The notes: generated from the letters alone by a model not told the origin. Shown: positions 51,990 through 61,558, numbered from the stretch's first letter. The stretch is DNA of 64,000 bases from JAHDCJ01 sp039028895 (GCA_039028895.1 JBCCHF010000035.1:1-64000), one strand, 5' to 3'. Numbers and translations are program-made.

Positions 51990-52670
51990 TCAATCATCAT
52001 TACTTTCGATGAATTCCAAAAATGAACTGGATAAAGCTGATCCTAGTCCTTGCCCTACTCCCTTAATCACACCACCACCAAACTGATTGATTGGATTTTG
52101 TTCTTGATGGGAAGAATTATTTTGGATGCTTTCTTGAAATATTTGTTTATGAATACCAGAATTTCTAAAGTTACTGTCTTGTTTTGACTTTGAATAAAGG
52201 TGATTTAGTTCATCAAGAATGGTATAACAATCTTTAATCAAAGCTTTTATATTTACCATTATCTTTTTATTGTTAACTATTTTGATTGGCTTTTTTAGGT
52301 TTTCATTTTCAATCCATCTACATAACATCCATTTTTCTATTCTGTCATCAGGGTCTTTTGTCTTCTGTAAGAATGTATTTTGATATTTTTCTGCTAAAAA
52401 TGATTGATGAAAGCTAGTAGTAGCAGGAAAATATTCCATTAATTCTTTTAATTCATAATACTCAAAATTTTGTTTAAAAACATTTTTAAAAGTATTCCCC
52501 CAATTGGTAGAAATTAAAGACTTTCTTCTTTTTTTGTCGGTAAAAAATACATAAACAAAAATGCTGAAATTATTAGTTTGATCAGAAAACTCCATTTCAA
52601 AATAATCATTATTAAAAGTCTCTTTTATCAACTGGCTGTTAGGTTGTGCTAACGAAACTACTCCTTTCAT
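51990..52670 (-). CDS. Hypothetical protein with glycine-rich C-terminus
   Basis: 226 residues, no signal peptide. Most is a charged, helix/strand mix (TDKKRRKSLISTNWGNTFKNVF). The last 35 residues end in a glycine-rich, hydrophobic stretch (QFGGGVIKGVGQGLGSALSSSF), like an amphipathic membrane-contact or oligomerisation segment. No recognised family. It has the low-GC character of its neighbourhood and may be an accessory or toxin-related protein, but nothing decides that. Confidence 0.5.
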   Translation of the reverse strand: MKGVVSLAQPNSQLIKETFNNDYFEMEFSDQTNNFSIFVYVFFTDKKRRKSLISTNWGNTFKNVFKQNFEYYELKELMEYFPATTSFHQSFLAEKYQNTFLQKTKDPDDRIEKWMLCRWIENENLKKPIKIVNNKKIMVNIKALIKDCYTILDELNHLYSKSKQDSNFRNSGIHKQIFQESIQNNSSHQEQNPINQFGGGVIKGVGQGLGSALSSSFLEFIESNDD

Positions 52671-52888
52671 TTTTCCTAAAATTTATTGATTGCCCCTATC
52701 AATAGATGATGTTTTAAGTAGTGAGCTTATTATGGATTTCAAATTAAAGATGAAGGTTTTTGCAATTGTAGTGACTCTTGTTGACAAGCCATATTTTTTA
52801 TACGCGGTGTTAGTGCCATGGCTCACTGTTGGGCCAAGAGATTTACGAGTTTGGTTATAACCAAATTTTATTGCTCAAATGTTTGATT

Positions 52889-53629
52889 TCACAGTTCGCT
52901 TATTTCCATAAGGACAATTAAACATATTGTACTAAGTATTAAAAAAAGCACATAAGTCATCAATGATCGCACAATATTCAGTATTCGGCTACCTTCTGAA
53001 AATAATTGCCAAAACACCCAAAACGTATATGCAATTGCTGTTAGTACCGATAGTATCTCAACAATTTCACTTTCAATAAATTTTGCTCCAACTGCGAACA
53101 ACGCATAAAAGATTGTCTGGTGCCCTGTAATATATGAATTTACAACGATGTGCTCCATGTAGTTTTTCCCTGACTTAAAAAATGATAAGTAAGAGGCTAA
53201 AGAAAATACTGGTATTAAAAGCAATGTAGAATAAGCGTGATTCTCTGAGAACCATGCTGCCGTGCTGGATGCTTCTGCGCTTGTATCTTGTCCTGTTGCT
53301 CCACTCATCCATCCGCCTATTATGTCGCCTATCCAAGGGGTTAGATTAGTCAATTTGGTAATCAAAAAATATACTGTGGACAATATGATTAAATAGGCAA
53401 TTGGTCTAAAGTGATTCTTCCTTTTTCCATTTAAATATTCATTAAGACTGTAACCAGGTCTTGTAAATAATTCCTTTAGCGTGTAAAAAAAACCTCTGTT
53501 GATTTGAAAAATGCTTTCTGAAAATTCGTAAAGAAAATTTGTGAAGCTGATTCAGGCAACTTTCGAATTTTGTCCACAATGACTGCAAAAATTTCCTTCA
53601 ACTCTATGTCCACAATTTTTACAATTCAT
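52889..53629 (-). pseudogene. DUF3667 membrane protein interrupted by an in-frame TGA
   Basis: Reading from ATG 53629 in one frame gives the zinc ribbon CKNCGHRVEGNFCSHCGQ, then NSKVA, a TGA at codon 26 (53552-53554), then the family continuation FTNFLYEFSESIFQINRGFF...FTRPGYSLNEYLNGKRKNHFRPIAY and five membrane spans to 52889. This layout (zinc ribbon, then RPG block, then spans) is DUF3667. The stop replaces what is usually an Arg (CGA to TGA would suffice). Without read-through, only an N-terminally truncated form is possible. Confidence 0.8.
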
Positions 53630-53702
53630 TCTCTTTTGATTTTAACAAACAAATTTGGATTTCACTGTTTTTTTGAACAAAAGAGCGGTTCAGAAAGCTG
53701 TC

Positions 53703-54260
53703 TTATTTCCTCAAGTTATATCTGCTTTCTAAATAGCTTTCTCTTGCGAGAATCATAAATGTGAAAGCCCAATATTTTCCTTCATACTTATAATACTTGT
53801 CGAGGAACCCAAACTGAACAAATCCTACGCTTCTATAGATTTTTATTGCTTTTGTATTACTACTTACAACTCCAAGCTCAATTGAATCAAGTTCCCGGTT
53901 TTCAAATGCTTTGTCTATAGTAGCTTTTAATAACTCTGTACCTATTCCAAGTCCCGCAAATTCACTTTTAACAAACATATGGCTAATTACTCCTCGATGA
54001 CTTGTTTTAGTTCGAGCCTCATTAGAATATCCACAAATTCCTATTAAGTTTTGATTTTTAAATGCTCCAAATAGAAAGTTGTTCGAATTGTATTTTTCTA
54101 AATACTTGTCAAATTTTAAATGTGTTTTTTTTACTTCATCTCTGTATAGAGTACCAAAATTGTCAGGAAATTTTAGTAGGCATTCTAATCTAATTTGCCT
54201 GTATTGACTTTTATCTAAAGCCTCTAATGGCCGGAATTTTACATTTTGACTGTTGTCCAT
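53703..54260 (-). CDS. GNAT family N-acetyltransferase
   Basis: 185 residues. The RimI-like core is complete: GVISHMFVKSEFAGLGIGTELLKATIDKAFENRELDSIELGVVSSNTKAIKIYRSVGFVQFG. The acetyl-CoA loop is FAGLGIGTELL (about 105-115). Substrate unknown. It is convergent with nothing and is placed upstream of the structured region at 54281. The family call is firm. Confidence 0.9.
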   Translation of the reverse strand: MDNSQNVKFRPLEALDKSQYRQIRLECLLKFPDNFGTLYRDEVKKTHLKFDKYLEKYNSNNFLFGAFKNQNLIGICGYSNEARTKTSHRGVISHMFVKSEFAGLGIGTELLKATIDKAFENRELDSIELGVVSSNTKAIKIYRSVGFVQFGFLDKYYKYEGKYWAFTFMILARESYLESRYNLRK

Positions 54261-54280
54261 TCAATATGCTCCTAGTTTAT

Positions 54281-54320
54281 CGTCAGACCGTGAAAACGTG
54301 GGTTATTGCATGGTCTGACG
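54281..54320. repeat. Inverted repeat in a structured intergenic region
   Basis: A 12-bp inverted repeat with one wobble pair (54281-54292 with 54309-54320) and a 16-base loop. GC-richer, imperfectly palindromic sequence follows to about 54360. It may be a structured RNA or the end of a mobile cassette. Confidence 0.35.
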
Positions 54321-54511
54321 GCGAGATATGGCCCTTGCGGTCCTAGATCGCCAGTGGTGAAGTAACTTGCTGCTTTGCCGTATGGTATATATGTCATGTT
54401 AGCAATTCTATCTTTCTGAAAGTTAAATTATTAGAACGATTTTTGATGAAGTATATTCTTGACTTAAAGAGCCTTGTGGCAGTTGAAAACCCTTTCTCAA
54501 TTCTTCAAAAA

Positions 54512-56053
54512 TCAATACACATAACTGGCTTGAAAGCCTAGTGGAATGCCTATGATCCAGAAGATCACCAAGAAAATCGTCCAGAGAATCAGGAAGGCAA
54601 TGGAATAAGGTATCATAATGGAAACCAAGGTTCCAATGCCAGTTTGTTTAAAGTATCTTTGACAGAAGACTACCACTAATGGGAAATATGGCATGAGTGG
54701 CGTAATGATATTGGTCGAGGAATCTCCAACTCTATAAGCCGCCTGTGTCAACTCAGCTGAGTAACCAAGTTGCATGAGCATCGGCACAAAGATAGGTGCC
54801 AACAGAGCCCATTTGGCAGATGCACTACCGACAAATAAATTAACAAAGCCAGTCAGGAATACAATACCAGCTATGGTGACAGGCCCAGGAAGATTCAATG
54901 CCTTCAATGCATTGGCTCCTTTTATGGCCAACAATGCACCCAGATTTGAGTTGGCAAAGGCAGCAATAAATAGTGCACAGAAAAAGGCCATTACTATGTA
55001 ATAGGCCATTCCTTCCATTGCTTTAGACATATCATCAATGACATCTTTGCTTTTTTTATAGCCTTTTGAAAAATATCCATAAATCACACCGGGTAATAAA
55101 AAGAATATAAAGATCAGTGGAACTATGGACTGCATGATCGGTGCAGTAAAAGAGCTTAGATTTCCACTAGCATCTCTGAATGGAGAATCGGCGGGAACTA
55201 GTGTATAACAAAATAAACCAAACAAAAGAACTGATATAGCTGTCGCTATCCAGAAACCCTTTCTTTCATTAGCACTAATGGAACTCATATCGGGTGCTTC
55301 CTCGGTGTCTTCATCGACAGGAGCAGTCCGGTATAATCGTGGTTCGATAATTCGGTCTGTTATGTACCAACCTAGCAGGGTGATCAATATGCTTGAACAA
55401 GCCGTAAAGAAATAATTGCAAAGTGGATTGATAAGGATTTCGGAATCTATGATCTGTGCGGCCGGTTGCGTAAATCCTTGAAGAAGTGGATCTAAAGCAG
55501 ATGGTAATGGGTTAGCGCTGAAACCTCCGGAAACCCCGGCAAAAGCCGCTGCAATTCCTGCTAAAGGATGTCTGCCGGCGGCATAAAAAATGATTCCACC
55601 TAAAGGGATAACGAGAACATAACCAGCATCAACAGCAGAGTGGGAGATGATACCCACGAAAATAACCATAGGCGTGAGCAGAGATTTAGGTGTCTTACTC
55701 AGCATCATTTTCAGTCCTGTATTGATGTACCCTGATCCGTCGGCTACACCGACTCCTAGCATAGCGACAAGTACAACACCCAAAGGAGCAAAGCTGGTGA
55801 AAGTGGTCACCATATTAGATAAGAAGTTTGCCATGGCCTCTCCCGTTAAGAGGTTCTGAACGCGAAGGGGGTCCCCGGTCCTGGGATTTATTTCCGCAAA
55901 CTCAACTGGTGCCAGGAGGGCAGAAATAACCCACACAAGGAGTAGACTGATGAAGAATAATATCGCAGGATCGGGTAATTTGTTTCCGACCTTTTCTATG
56001 ATATTTAGCATTTTGGTTACAAAACCCTTTTTTGCTTGTGTGCTCTCACTCAT
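54512..56053 (-). CDS. AbgT family transporter
   Basis: 513 residues with about 11-13 membrane spans, the length of AbgT-type transporters. Family blocks include NKLPDPAILFFISL, GVGVADGSGYINTGLK, HSAVDAGYVLVIPLGGIIF, the ANPLPSALDPLL loop and the C-terminal VGSASAKWALLAPIFVPM and RVGDSSTNIITPLMPY. AbgT proteins import p-aminobenzoyl-glutamate or, in other members, export sulphonamides. The gene stands alone; no folate or amidohydrolase gene is adjacent, so the substrate is undecided. Confidence 0.92.
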   Translation of the reverse strand: MSESTQAKKGFVTKMLNIIEKVGNKLPDPAILFFISLLLVWVISALLAPVEFAEINPRTGDPLRVQNLLTGEAMANFLSNMVTTFTSFAPLGVVLVAMLGVGVADGSGYINTGLKMMLSKTPKSLLTPMVIFVGIISHSAVDAGYVLVIPLGGIIFYAAGRHPLAGIAAAFAGVSGGFSANPLPSALDPLLQGFTQPAAQIIDSEILINPLCNYFFTACSSILITLLGWYITDRIIEPRLYRTAPVDEDTEEAPDMSSISANERKGFWIATAISVLLFGLFCYTLVPADSPFRDASGNLSSFTAPIMQSIVPLIFIFFLLPGVIYGYFSKGYKKSKDVIDDMSKAMEGMAYYIVMAFFCALFIAAFANSNLGALLAIKGANALKALNLPGPVTIAGIVFLTGFVNLFVGSASAKWALLAPIFVPMLMQLGYSAELTQAAYRVGDSSTNIITPLMPYFPLVVVFCQRYFKQTGIGTLVSIMIPYSIAFLILWTIFLVIFWIIGIPLGFQASYVY

Positions 56054-56250
56054 TTTTTTGTCGTTAATTTTTGAAAGCTATGAATATATCCTTTTTTGAT
56101 CTGGATCTATATTATATGAACAATCTTTAAAATTTAGATTCTGATTTTCTGTCAGCTATTCTTACTTAGTTGAATTTCGTAAGCTTTATTTACCGATTCA
56201 ATAAACAGTATTTCAATATTTACTTTTTCCGTGCTGAAATTAGGTATAAT

Positions 56251-56392
56251 AAGCTGTCTCAAAAATATTTTTAAGGTAAATGGCCATTGGTAAACTTCAT
56301 TTTTTGCTACCAGGTTCAGCACTCAACAGCAACTATGCAAGTCGCTATTCTTAAGTCTTTTCAGACCAATTCCACATTTTTGAGACAGCTTC
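56251..56392. mobile_element. MITE-like element with IS5-type ends, about 142 bp
   Basis: The left end AAGCTGTCTCAAAAAT lacks the first base of the repeat and is preceded by TAAT; the right end ATTTTTGAGACAGCTTC is followed by TA. The first 30 bases (TATTTTTAAGGTAAATGG after the repeat) resemble the corresponding bases of the IS at 63235, so it is likely a shortened derivative of it. Confidence 0.8.
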
Positions 56393-56459
56393 TAGTGCTA
56401 TGAGCTAAAATCGAATTTAGTTTTATATCTTGCTAGAGTTCGTTCATATCTTTTTATTC

Positions 56460-57179
56460 ATGAAATCATTACAGCTTTTTTTTCTAGCTCTTTTATTGGG
56501 GCTTTTCATAGGGTGCGAGCCTGACCCATGCGAATTTGTAGAATGTGGACCTGGAGTTTGTTTCGAAGGAATCTGTGATTGTCCAGATGGATTCTCAGGA
56601 GATAATTGTGAAATAGAGGAATGTTTCGGTGTAGGCTGCATTAATGGGGATTGTGACTCTCAAACTGAAACCTGCAATTGTAATCCAAATTATTATGGAG
56701 AAAGCTGCAATATATTATGTGTAAATGGAGAATTTGCAAATGGCGATTGTAATTGTTCCGAAGGTTACGAAGGGATTACATGTGAAACTGAAAGTAGGTG
56801 TCGTTTTCTAGGTTGGTGGAATTGCGATCAATGGACCTATTCGTCTCAAATAGGTGGCCCACCAATTCCTGGATTTACACCTGCTTCTATAAAGTTTGAA
56901 CAAGGTTTTAACATATTTGAAGTTGAACTTTTTCCTACAGAAAGGAGCAATGGTTTAATGCTTCTCAGTTCAGATACTAGAATAGTAGGTCAAGTAACAG
57001 AAAATACGATCAACTTTGAATTTCAATATCTAACCACAGAACGTACAGTTTATGGTTCAGCGAGCTTAGGTGATGATGATCGAATTCTTAGTATTGAACT
57101 ATATCTTTTCAATCCCGCTACCTCGTTTACAGAGGTAGCTAGGGGAACTTTCCGTATTTCACGGTATTGGAAGGATTGA
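56460..57179 (+). CDS. Lipoprotein with EGF-like repeats
   Basis: 239 residues from ATG 56460, which opens a lipoprotein signal ending LFIGC; the upstream TTG at 56430 is rejected. Three cysteine-rich EGF-like modules follow (about 18-110), each with C-x-C-P-x-G-F/Y-x-G-x-x-C spacing (CDCPDGFSGDNC, CNCNPNYYGESC, CNCSEGYEGITC). A C-terminal beta domain of unknown type ends in TEVARGTFRISRYWKD. EGF-like repeats are rare in bacteria outside this phylum and point to surface contacts or adhesion. Confidence 0.85.
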   Translation: MKSLQLFFLALLLGLFIGCEPDPCEFVECGPGVCFEGICDCPDGFSGDNCEIEECFGVGCINGDCDSQTETCNCNPNYYGESCNILCVNGEFANGDCNCSEGYEGITCETESRCRFLGWWNCDQWTYSSQIGGPPIPGFTPASIKFEQGFNIFEVELFPTERSNGLMLLSSDTRIVGQVTENTINFEFQYLTTERTVYGSASLGDDDRILSIELYLFNPATSFTEVARGTFRISRYWKD

Positions 57180-57293
57180 TATTTGATAAATGTTTTTAGA
57201 CTTGATTTGAGCCCGGCAATATCCCTTCATTCAATTTTCTAGTGTCAACTAATGGGGAAGCTTACACTTAGACATGTTGTTGTAAGGAGTCAT

Positions 57294-58799
57294 TTATTCT
57301 GTTTTAAACTCTGGTCTTTTAATTTGCTCAAAACAGTTTGGATTTGGTTTCTCCGTTGGATTATTAAAGAAAACATTAGCGGCTTGCATAGCACACGGAT
57401 TGCTCCAATTAGTAGTTGGACCGTGTTTCCAGCCTTTAAAAATCAGATGGTAGGAATTTGTCAAATTGTTAACCATTAAATCAGCCCATTTGACCGGTGT
57501 CAATTCATCATATTCTCCACTTATTAAAAGTACAGGTATATCGCTTCTTACAGCCTGATTCTCAACTTCAGTTACTTTTTTAACGCTCCAAATTTCACAA
57601 ACTTCTGTGTCAAAAACTGCTGGTGATAATCCCTTGACAGCTATATGCTTGTTTGTTTCTATAGCGATTCTTTCTTGAGAATTAAATGGGTTTTCTTCCG
57701 CACACCATACCGATAGACGCATCCCCATTCCAATTCCACCTCCAGGCTCTTGGAATAAATATTGTAATTGTTTTTTTACCGAAGACAAATCATTATTGAG
57801 TATTTTATTTATTTCAAAAGGGATATTGGGTACATCTCCCGTAGAAGATGAAGAGAATACACTTATCAAGTCTCTTCCTTTAAGATAAAAAGTTTCTAAA
57901 TTCCCATTTGCAGGGTTTTCTACTTTTACCAGTAGTGGATTACATGTTTTCTCTTCCAAATATTCGAGGAAGCGACTTTTAATATTTGGAAAGGCATTAT
58001 TACAATCAGTATCGATTTCGCAATCGTCAAGTAGTTTGTTTAAAGACTCTAAAAGGTTGTTCACACTTTCTTCATCATAGTTAACTTCTAATGGAAGTGG
58101 TGAATCCATTACTACACTTCTGATTTTGTCAGGATAATCTCGTATTAAAACCTGCCCAATTTTAGTACTATAGGATAGGGTAAGTAAATTATACTCGTCA
58201 ATTCCTAATACATTTATTAAGTCGTTGATATCCGCTGCAATTTGGTTTGTTGTGTAACTGTTTAAGTCAATTCCACTTTTTTCTAATCTTTCTTTACAAG
58301 CTGAAACCGCTTTTTGAAAAAGGCTATCGGTTTTGGTTGCGTCAAAACTTGGAAGATTGGATTGATAAACTGCTTTTGCCCATTCAGGGCAATCTAAACT
58401 TGGCTTTGCATATTGAGTCCCTCTTTGCTCAAATAAAATGAAATCCCTATCATCGAGGTATTTGTAATATTCCATATACTTTGATGCGCGCATTGAAGTA
58501 TAGCCAGGACCACCAACAGTAAATAAAATCGGGTCAGGTTTTGGATTTTTACTTCGACTTTTAAAAATGTATACAGGCAATTTTATTTTTTTGCCATTAG
58601 GCATGTCTCTATTCTCAAGCACTTCTAAATATCCAAAAATATAGTCCTGATCCTTAGGAATGTTATGGGTAGTCTCTTTAGACTCTGTAAAAGTTGGTGT
58701 AAATTCTGTTTTAGGAATAGCATTCGAAAGAGACGAAAAATAAATGCAAATAAAAAAGGTTGTGATAATATGCTGCATACAAAACTTTGTTAGGTTCAA
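57294..58799 (-). CDS. TAP-like alpha/beta hydrolase (tripeptidyl aminopeptidase family)
   Basis: 501 residues with a signal peptide. Family blocks: FTVGGPGYTSMRASKYMEY (oxyanion GGPG), FILFEQRGTQYAKPSLDCPEW, the catalytic-Ser region LLTLSYSTKIGQVLIRDYP and PVLLISGEYDELTPVKWADLM with the late His in FKGWKHGPTTNW. It would be a secreted exopeptidase. The elbow reads LSYST where GxSYG is usual: the Ser is kept but both flanking glycines are replaced, so activity may be altered. Confidence 0.85.
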   Translation of the reverse strand: MNLTKFCMQHIITTFFICIYFSSLSNAIPKTEFTPTFTESKETTHNIPKDQDYIFGYLEVLENRDMPNGKKIKLPVYIFKSRSKNPKPDPILFTVGGPGYTSMRASKYMEYYKYLDDRDFILFEQRGTQYAKPSLDCPEWAKAVYQSNLPSFDATKTDSLFQKAVSACKERLEKSGIDLNSYTTNQIAADINDLINVLGIDEYNLLTLSYSTKIGQVLIRDYPDKIRSVVMDSPLPLEVNYDEESVNNLLESLNKLLDDCEIDTDCNNAFPNIKSRFLEYLEEKTCNPLLVKVENPANGNLETFYLKGRDLISVFSSSSTGDVPNIPFEINKILNNDLSSVKKQLQYLFQEPGGGIGMGMRLSVWCAEENPFNSQERIAIETNKHIAVKGLSPAVFDTEVCEIWSVKKVTEVENQAVRSDIPVLLISGEYDELTPVKWADLMVNNLTNSYHLIFKGWKHGPTTNWSNPCAMQAANVFFNNPTEKPNPNCFEQIKRPEFKTE

Positions 58800-58847
58800 C
58801 TACCTTACAAAGTAAGTGATGATAAATGACTTAAACATTCACATTTG

Positions 58848-59408
58848 TTAAGAAATGACTTGTTTTTTAATTCTACTTAAACTTTGCTCTGAAACCCCTA
58901 AGTATGAAGCAATGAACTTTTGTGGTACTCTTTGAATAAGACCAGGATTTGTTTTCATCAATAGTTGATATTTTTCTGCCAAGTTGTTTAATTGCATATT
59001 CGCTAATTTCTCTACAGTAGCTAGATATGCTTTCTCTGCAATGATTCTGCCTAATGCCTCTAATTGATGTGATTTATAGTAAAGGTCCAAAAGGTCTTTC
59101 TTTTGAAATTCAAGATAAACAGTATCCTCTATTGTCTTAATATAGATTTGACTTGGTTCTTCAGTTAAAAAACTATTGAAATCTGTTGCAAACCAATCTG
59201 CAAAATAGAAATGATGAGTATGTTCTTTACCGTCGATAATTTTATACCCTCGAAGAAGACCTTTTTTAAGGAATAAAATTTTATTTGTTGGTTTATATGG
59301 ATGTAATATTAATCGATTCTTTCTTACTTCTCTTTCAGTTGCAATGTTTATCAAGAGATTATAACTTTCATCTGAAAACTCTATATGCGACTGAATAATT
59401 TCTTTCAT
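58848..59408 (-). CDS. Crp/Fnr family transcriptional regulator
   Basis: 186 residues: a cyclic-nucleotide-binding beta roll (about 15-120, with GLLRGYKIIDGKEHTHHFYFADWFATDFNSFLTEEPS) and a short C-terminal helix-turn-helix (PQKFIASYLGVSEQSLSRIKKQVI). The binding roll lacks a clear RS phosphate-binding pair, so it may sense something other than cAMP, as many Bacteroidota Crp/Fnr proteins do. A palindrome (59438-59461) lies 30 bases upstream of the start and is a likely self-operator. Confidence 0.88.
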   Translation of the reverse strand: MKEIIQSHIEFSDESYNLLINIATEREVRKNRLILHPYKPTNKILFLKKGLLRGYKIIDGKEHTHHFYFADWFATDFNSFLTEEPSQIYIKTIEDTVYLEFQKKDLLDLYYKSHQLEALGRIIAEKAYLATVEKLANMQLNNLAEKYQLLMKTNPGLIQRVPQKFIASYLGVSEQSLSRIKKQVIS

Positions 59409-59789
59409 TTTTTTCTATGCGAAGCGCTTGGTTTTGTAGTGTAAAGCACATGGTTTACACTTTTATTTCCAATGTATTTTTAATGGCTAACAAGTAAATA
59501 ACAGCGTTGCCATTATATACACTATACGTTTTCACTAAAGATGAAGTTTTTCTCCGATTGTTGCAACCCTTGTGAATTCTGGATTTCCTGAGATTCTGTT
59601 AATTCTGGAAGACATTGAGTTGCTTTTATTTGCGTTATCTGGTGGATAAAAACAATGCTGTTTACGTCCAAGAAAGGGGAGTGATAGTCGTGGCTAATAC
59701 TCCGTGCATAAATGCATTAGCCCCGCATAAGAACTATTGACCTTTAATGCTATGTTGGCAGCAGTATTTTATTCTTTTCAAGGTAAAAA
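59409..59789. other. Intergenic region with an operator-like palindrome
   Basis: About 380 bases. Apart from the palindrome at 59438-59461, I see several weak inverted repeats (around 59700-59740) but no gene. Confidence 0.5.
59438..59461. promoter_or_regulatory. Palindrome upstream of the Crp/Fnr gene
   Basis: AGTGTAAA (59438-59445) and its perfect inverse TTTACACT (59454-59461), with an 8-base gap. The spacing and position 30 bases before the gene suit a Crp/Fnr dimer site and self-regulation. Confidence 0.5.
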
Positions 59790-60392
59790 TTATCCGAGGA
59801 ATTCTGTTAATTCAGATCTACCTTTATTGTCTTTAATCCTTTTGGGATTATTTTTTAAATTATCCAGGCTAGGTCTAGTACTTTTGAAAGATGCATTATA
59901 AAGTGCCTTTTTTGAATCTGGGTTCTAATATTTTAAGATCGGCAGATACAAGTCACTCCACCCATCTAATAGAAGAAAATCAATCCCTTTAGGTGTATCA
60001 GCCAACTTTTCCAAAGCGGTTGCCTTCCCTTAATTTTATAAAGTCTTTTAAACCAGCTTTCTCAAAATTATCATTAGCATCATTATATTTTTCCGGCAAA
60101 AGTTCAGCCGTAATTACGAAGCCACCGCTTTCTTTCGCTGCTGCTGCCAAGTAAATTGTAGAGATGCCAAACGAAGTGCCGAACTCAATTATGTTCGTTT
60201 CAATCAACAAATCATAAAGGGACTCACCTTGTTGTTGAGATATAGCAATAAAGGTATCTTTCTTAAACTCAAACCAGAGGATATGAAAGATACCTTTTGA
60301 TAATCCCTTCAATATTTTGGTAATTTCTTCTTTGATTTTCTATGCAGTTCATTTAAAGTGCTGAGAATTTTCAAATCCGAAATTTTATTCAC
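59790..60392 (-). pseudogene. Decayed class I SAM-dependent O-methyltransferase
   Basis: Read across three frames the segment gives ISDLKILSTLNELHRK, then FIAISQQQGESLYDLL, IIEFGTSFGISTIYLAAAAKESGG (motif I), then the shift, GIDFLLLDGWSDLYLPILK, and finally LEPRFKKGTL. This is the order and spacing of the small O-methyltransferase family. Several one-base shifts interrupt it, so no active protein can be made. Only a 104-codon piece (59998-60312) remains open. The GTG at 60392 is the presumed original start. Confidence 0.75.
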
Positions 60393-60399
60393 AATAAAG

Positions 60400-61080
60400 C
60401 TATTTACGAATTAAAGGAATTTGTAATTGATGAGGACGGTTTTCAACTTTATCAAATGGAGTACCATCTACATGTTTCGCACCCATAAACAGCATTCCAT
60501 TTTTAAAGTAAATCAAATCAAAGTCAGAAACAATTTGCTTCTCAACAATATGAAACATAGGAAATGCTTTACCCAAAATATCCTTTTTCATATTTGTTTC
60601 AAATGGAGACATTCCTTCTGGCAAGGCTTGATTGAGCATTTGGGCTGCTTGAGGGTTTAAGGGGGTTACTCCAAAGCCTTCATTCAGGATATAATCAATT
60701 TTCCATGCACCATCAGCTATAGGATGTTTTTCACCCCATTTTAAGTCACCTTTAAATTCAAATTCCATTAGTGGAAGTTGTCCATAATTATCTCCAAACA
60801 ATCTAATTGTTCCGATGAATTTATCTTTACTCAGATAATTAAAATGTCTTCTTAAATATGTTGGTTGAATTTCTCCACTCCCTGTACGGTCCTCTGTAGG
60901 ACGTAATTCGACGGAGAGACTTTCCCATTCTCCAATTGCATAAGATTGTACCTCTTCAAGGCTCTTTGGCTCTTGAATGTTGTGAATTGCTATTTCTTTC
61001 ATTTTTACGTTGTTTTTATTACAAGAAATTAAAGTGATGAATGAAGCAGTAATAACTGCAATTATAAAAGTGTTTTTCAT
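60400..61080 (-). CDS. Lipoprotein, divergent from an HxlR regulator
   Basis: 226 residues, lipobox LISC after a hydrophobic signal. The mature part is beta-rich with an ordered pattern: WESLSVELRPTEDRTGSGEIQPTYLRRHFNYL, FEFKGDLKWGEKHPI and FDLIYFKNGMLFMGAKHVDG. No family recognised; it resembles an APCDD1- or lipocalin-like barrel only in composition. Its start faces the start of the HxlR gene across 139 bases, so the regulator is likely to control it. Confidence 0.7.
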   Translation of the reverse strand: MKNTFIIAVITASFITLISCNKNNVKMKEIAIHNIQEPKSLEEVQSYAIGEWESLSVELRPTEDRTGSGEIQPTYLRRHFNYLSKDKFIGTIRLFGDNYGQLPLMEFEFKGDLKWGEKHPIADGAWKIDYILNEGFGVTPLNPQAAQMLNQALPEGMSPFETNMKKDILGKAFPMFHIVEKQIVSDFDLIYFKNGMLFMGAKHVDGTPFDKVENRPHQLQIPLIRK

Positions 61081-61219
61081 GATTCAACTATTTTAAACTG
61101 AATTGATGATGCAAATTTTATAACTTTGTCTTATTTATACAAGTAGTCACTAATAAATGGTATAGTCAATTATAATAGACTATTGTTGATAATCAATTCT
61201 TTATGATTAAAATTAGTTT

Positions 61220-61558
61220 GTGATGAAAAAAAGAAAACCTGTTACCATACATGAATGTCCAGTAACTTTTACACTTAGTAAAATTGGAGGAAAGTGGAAA
61301 CCAATAATTTTATTTCTAATTTCTAAAGGTGGAAATCGATTTGGAATTCTTCAAAGGGGTATAGATGGTATAAGTAAACAAATGCTGACTAAACAACTAA
61401 GGGAATTAGAAGCTGATGGTATTTTAGAACGAAAAATTTATGCAGAAATCCCGCCGAGAGTTGAATACTTTTTTACAGATTTAGGTCATTCGTTGATGCC
61501 TATTATAGGGAGCATGAAAAAATGGGGCGAGGAAAATATGTCTTCTCTTTCTTCATGA
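61220..61558 (+). CDS. HxlR family transcriptional regulator
   Basis: 112 residues. The winged helix-turn-helix of the HxlR family is complete: CPVTFTLSKIGGKWKPIILFLISKGGNRFGILQRGIDGISKQMLTKQLRELEADGILERKIYAEIPPRVEYFFTDLGHSLMPII. HxlR proteins answer to reactive aldehydes, diamide or quinone-type stress. It starts 139 bases from the divergent lipoprotein gene, which is the probable target. Confidence 0.93.
   Translation: MMKKRKPVTIHECPVTFTLSKIGGKWKPIILFLISKGGNRFGILQRGIDGISKQMLTKQLRELEADGILERKIYAEIPPRVEYFFTDLGHSLMPIIGSMKKWGEENMSSLSS

Noticed and set aside
53552..53554. The in-frame TGA as selenocysteine
   Set aside because: The position corresponds to an Arg in the family, no selenocysteine insertion element is visible, and a one-base CGA to TGA change explains it.
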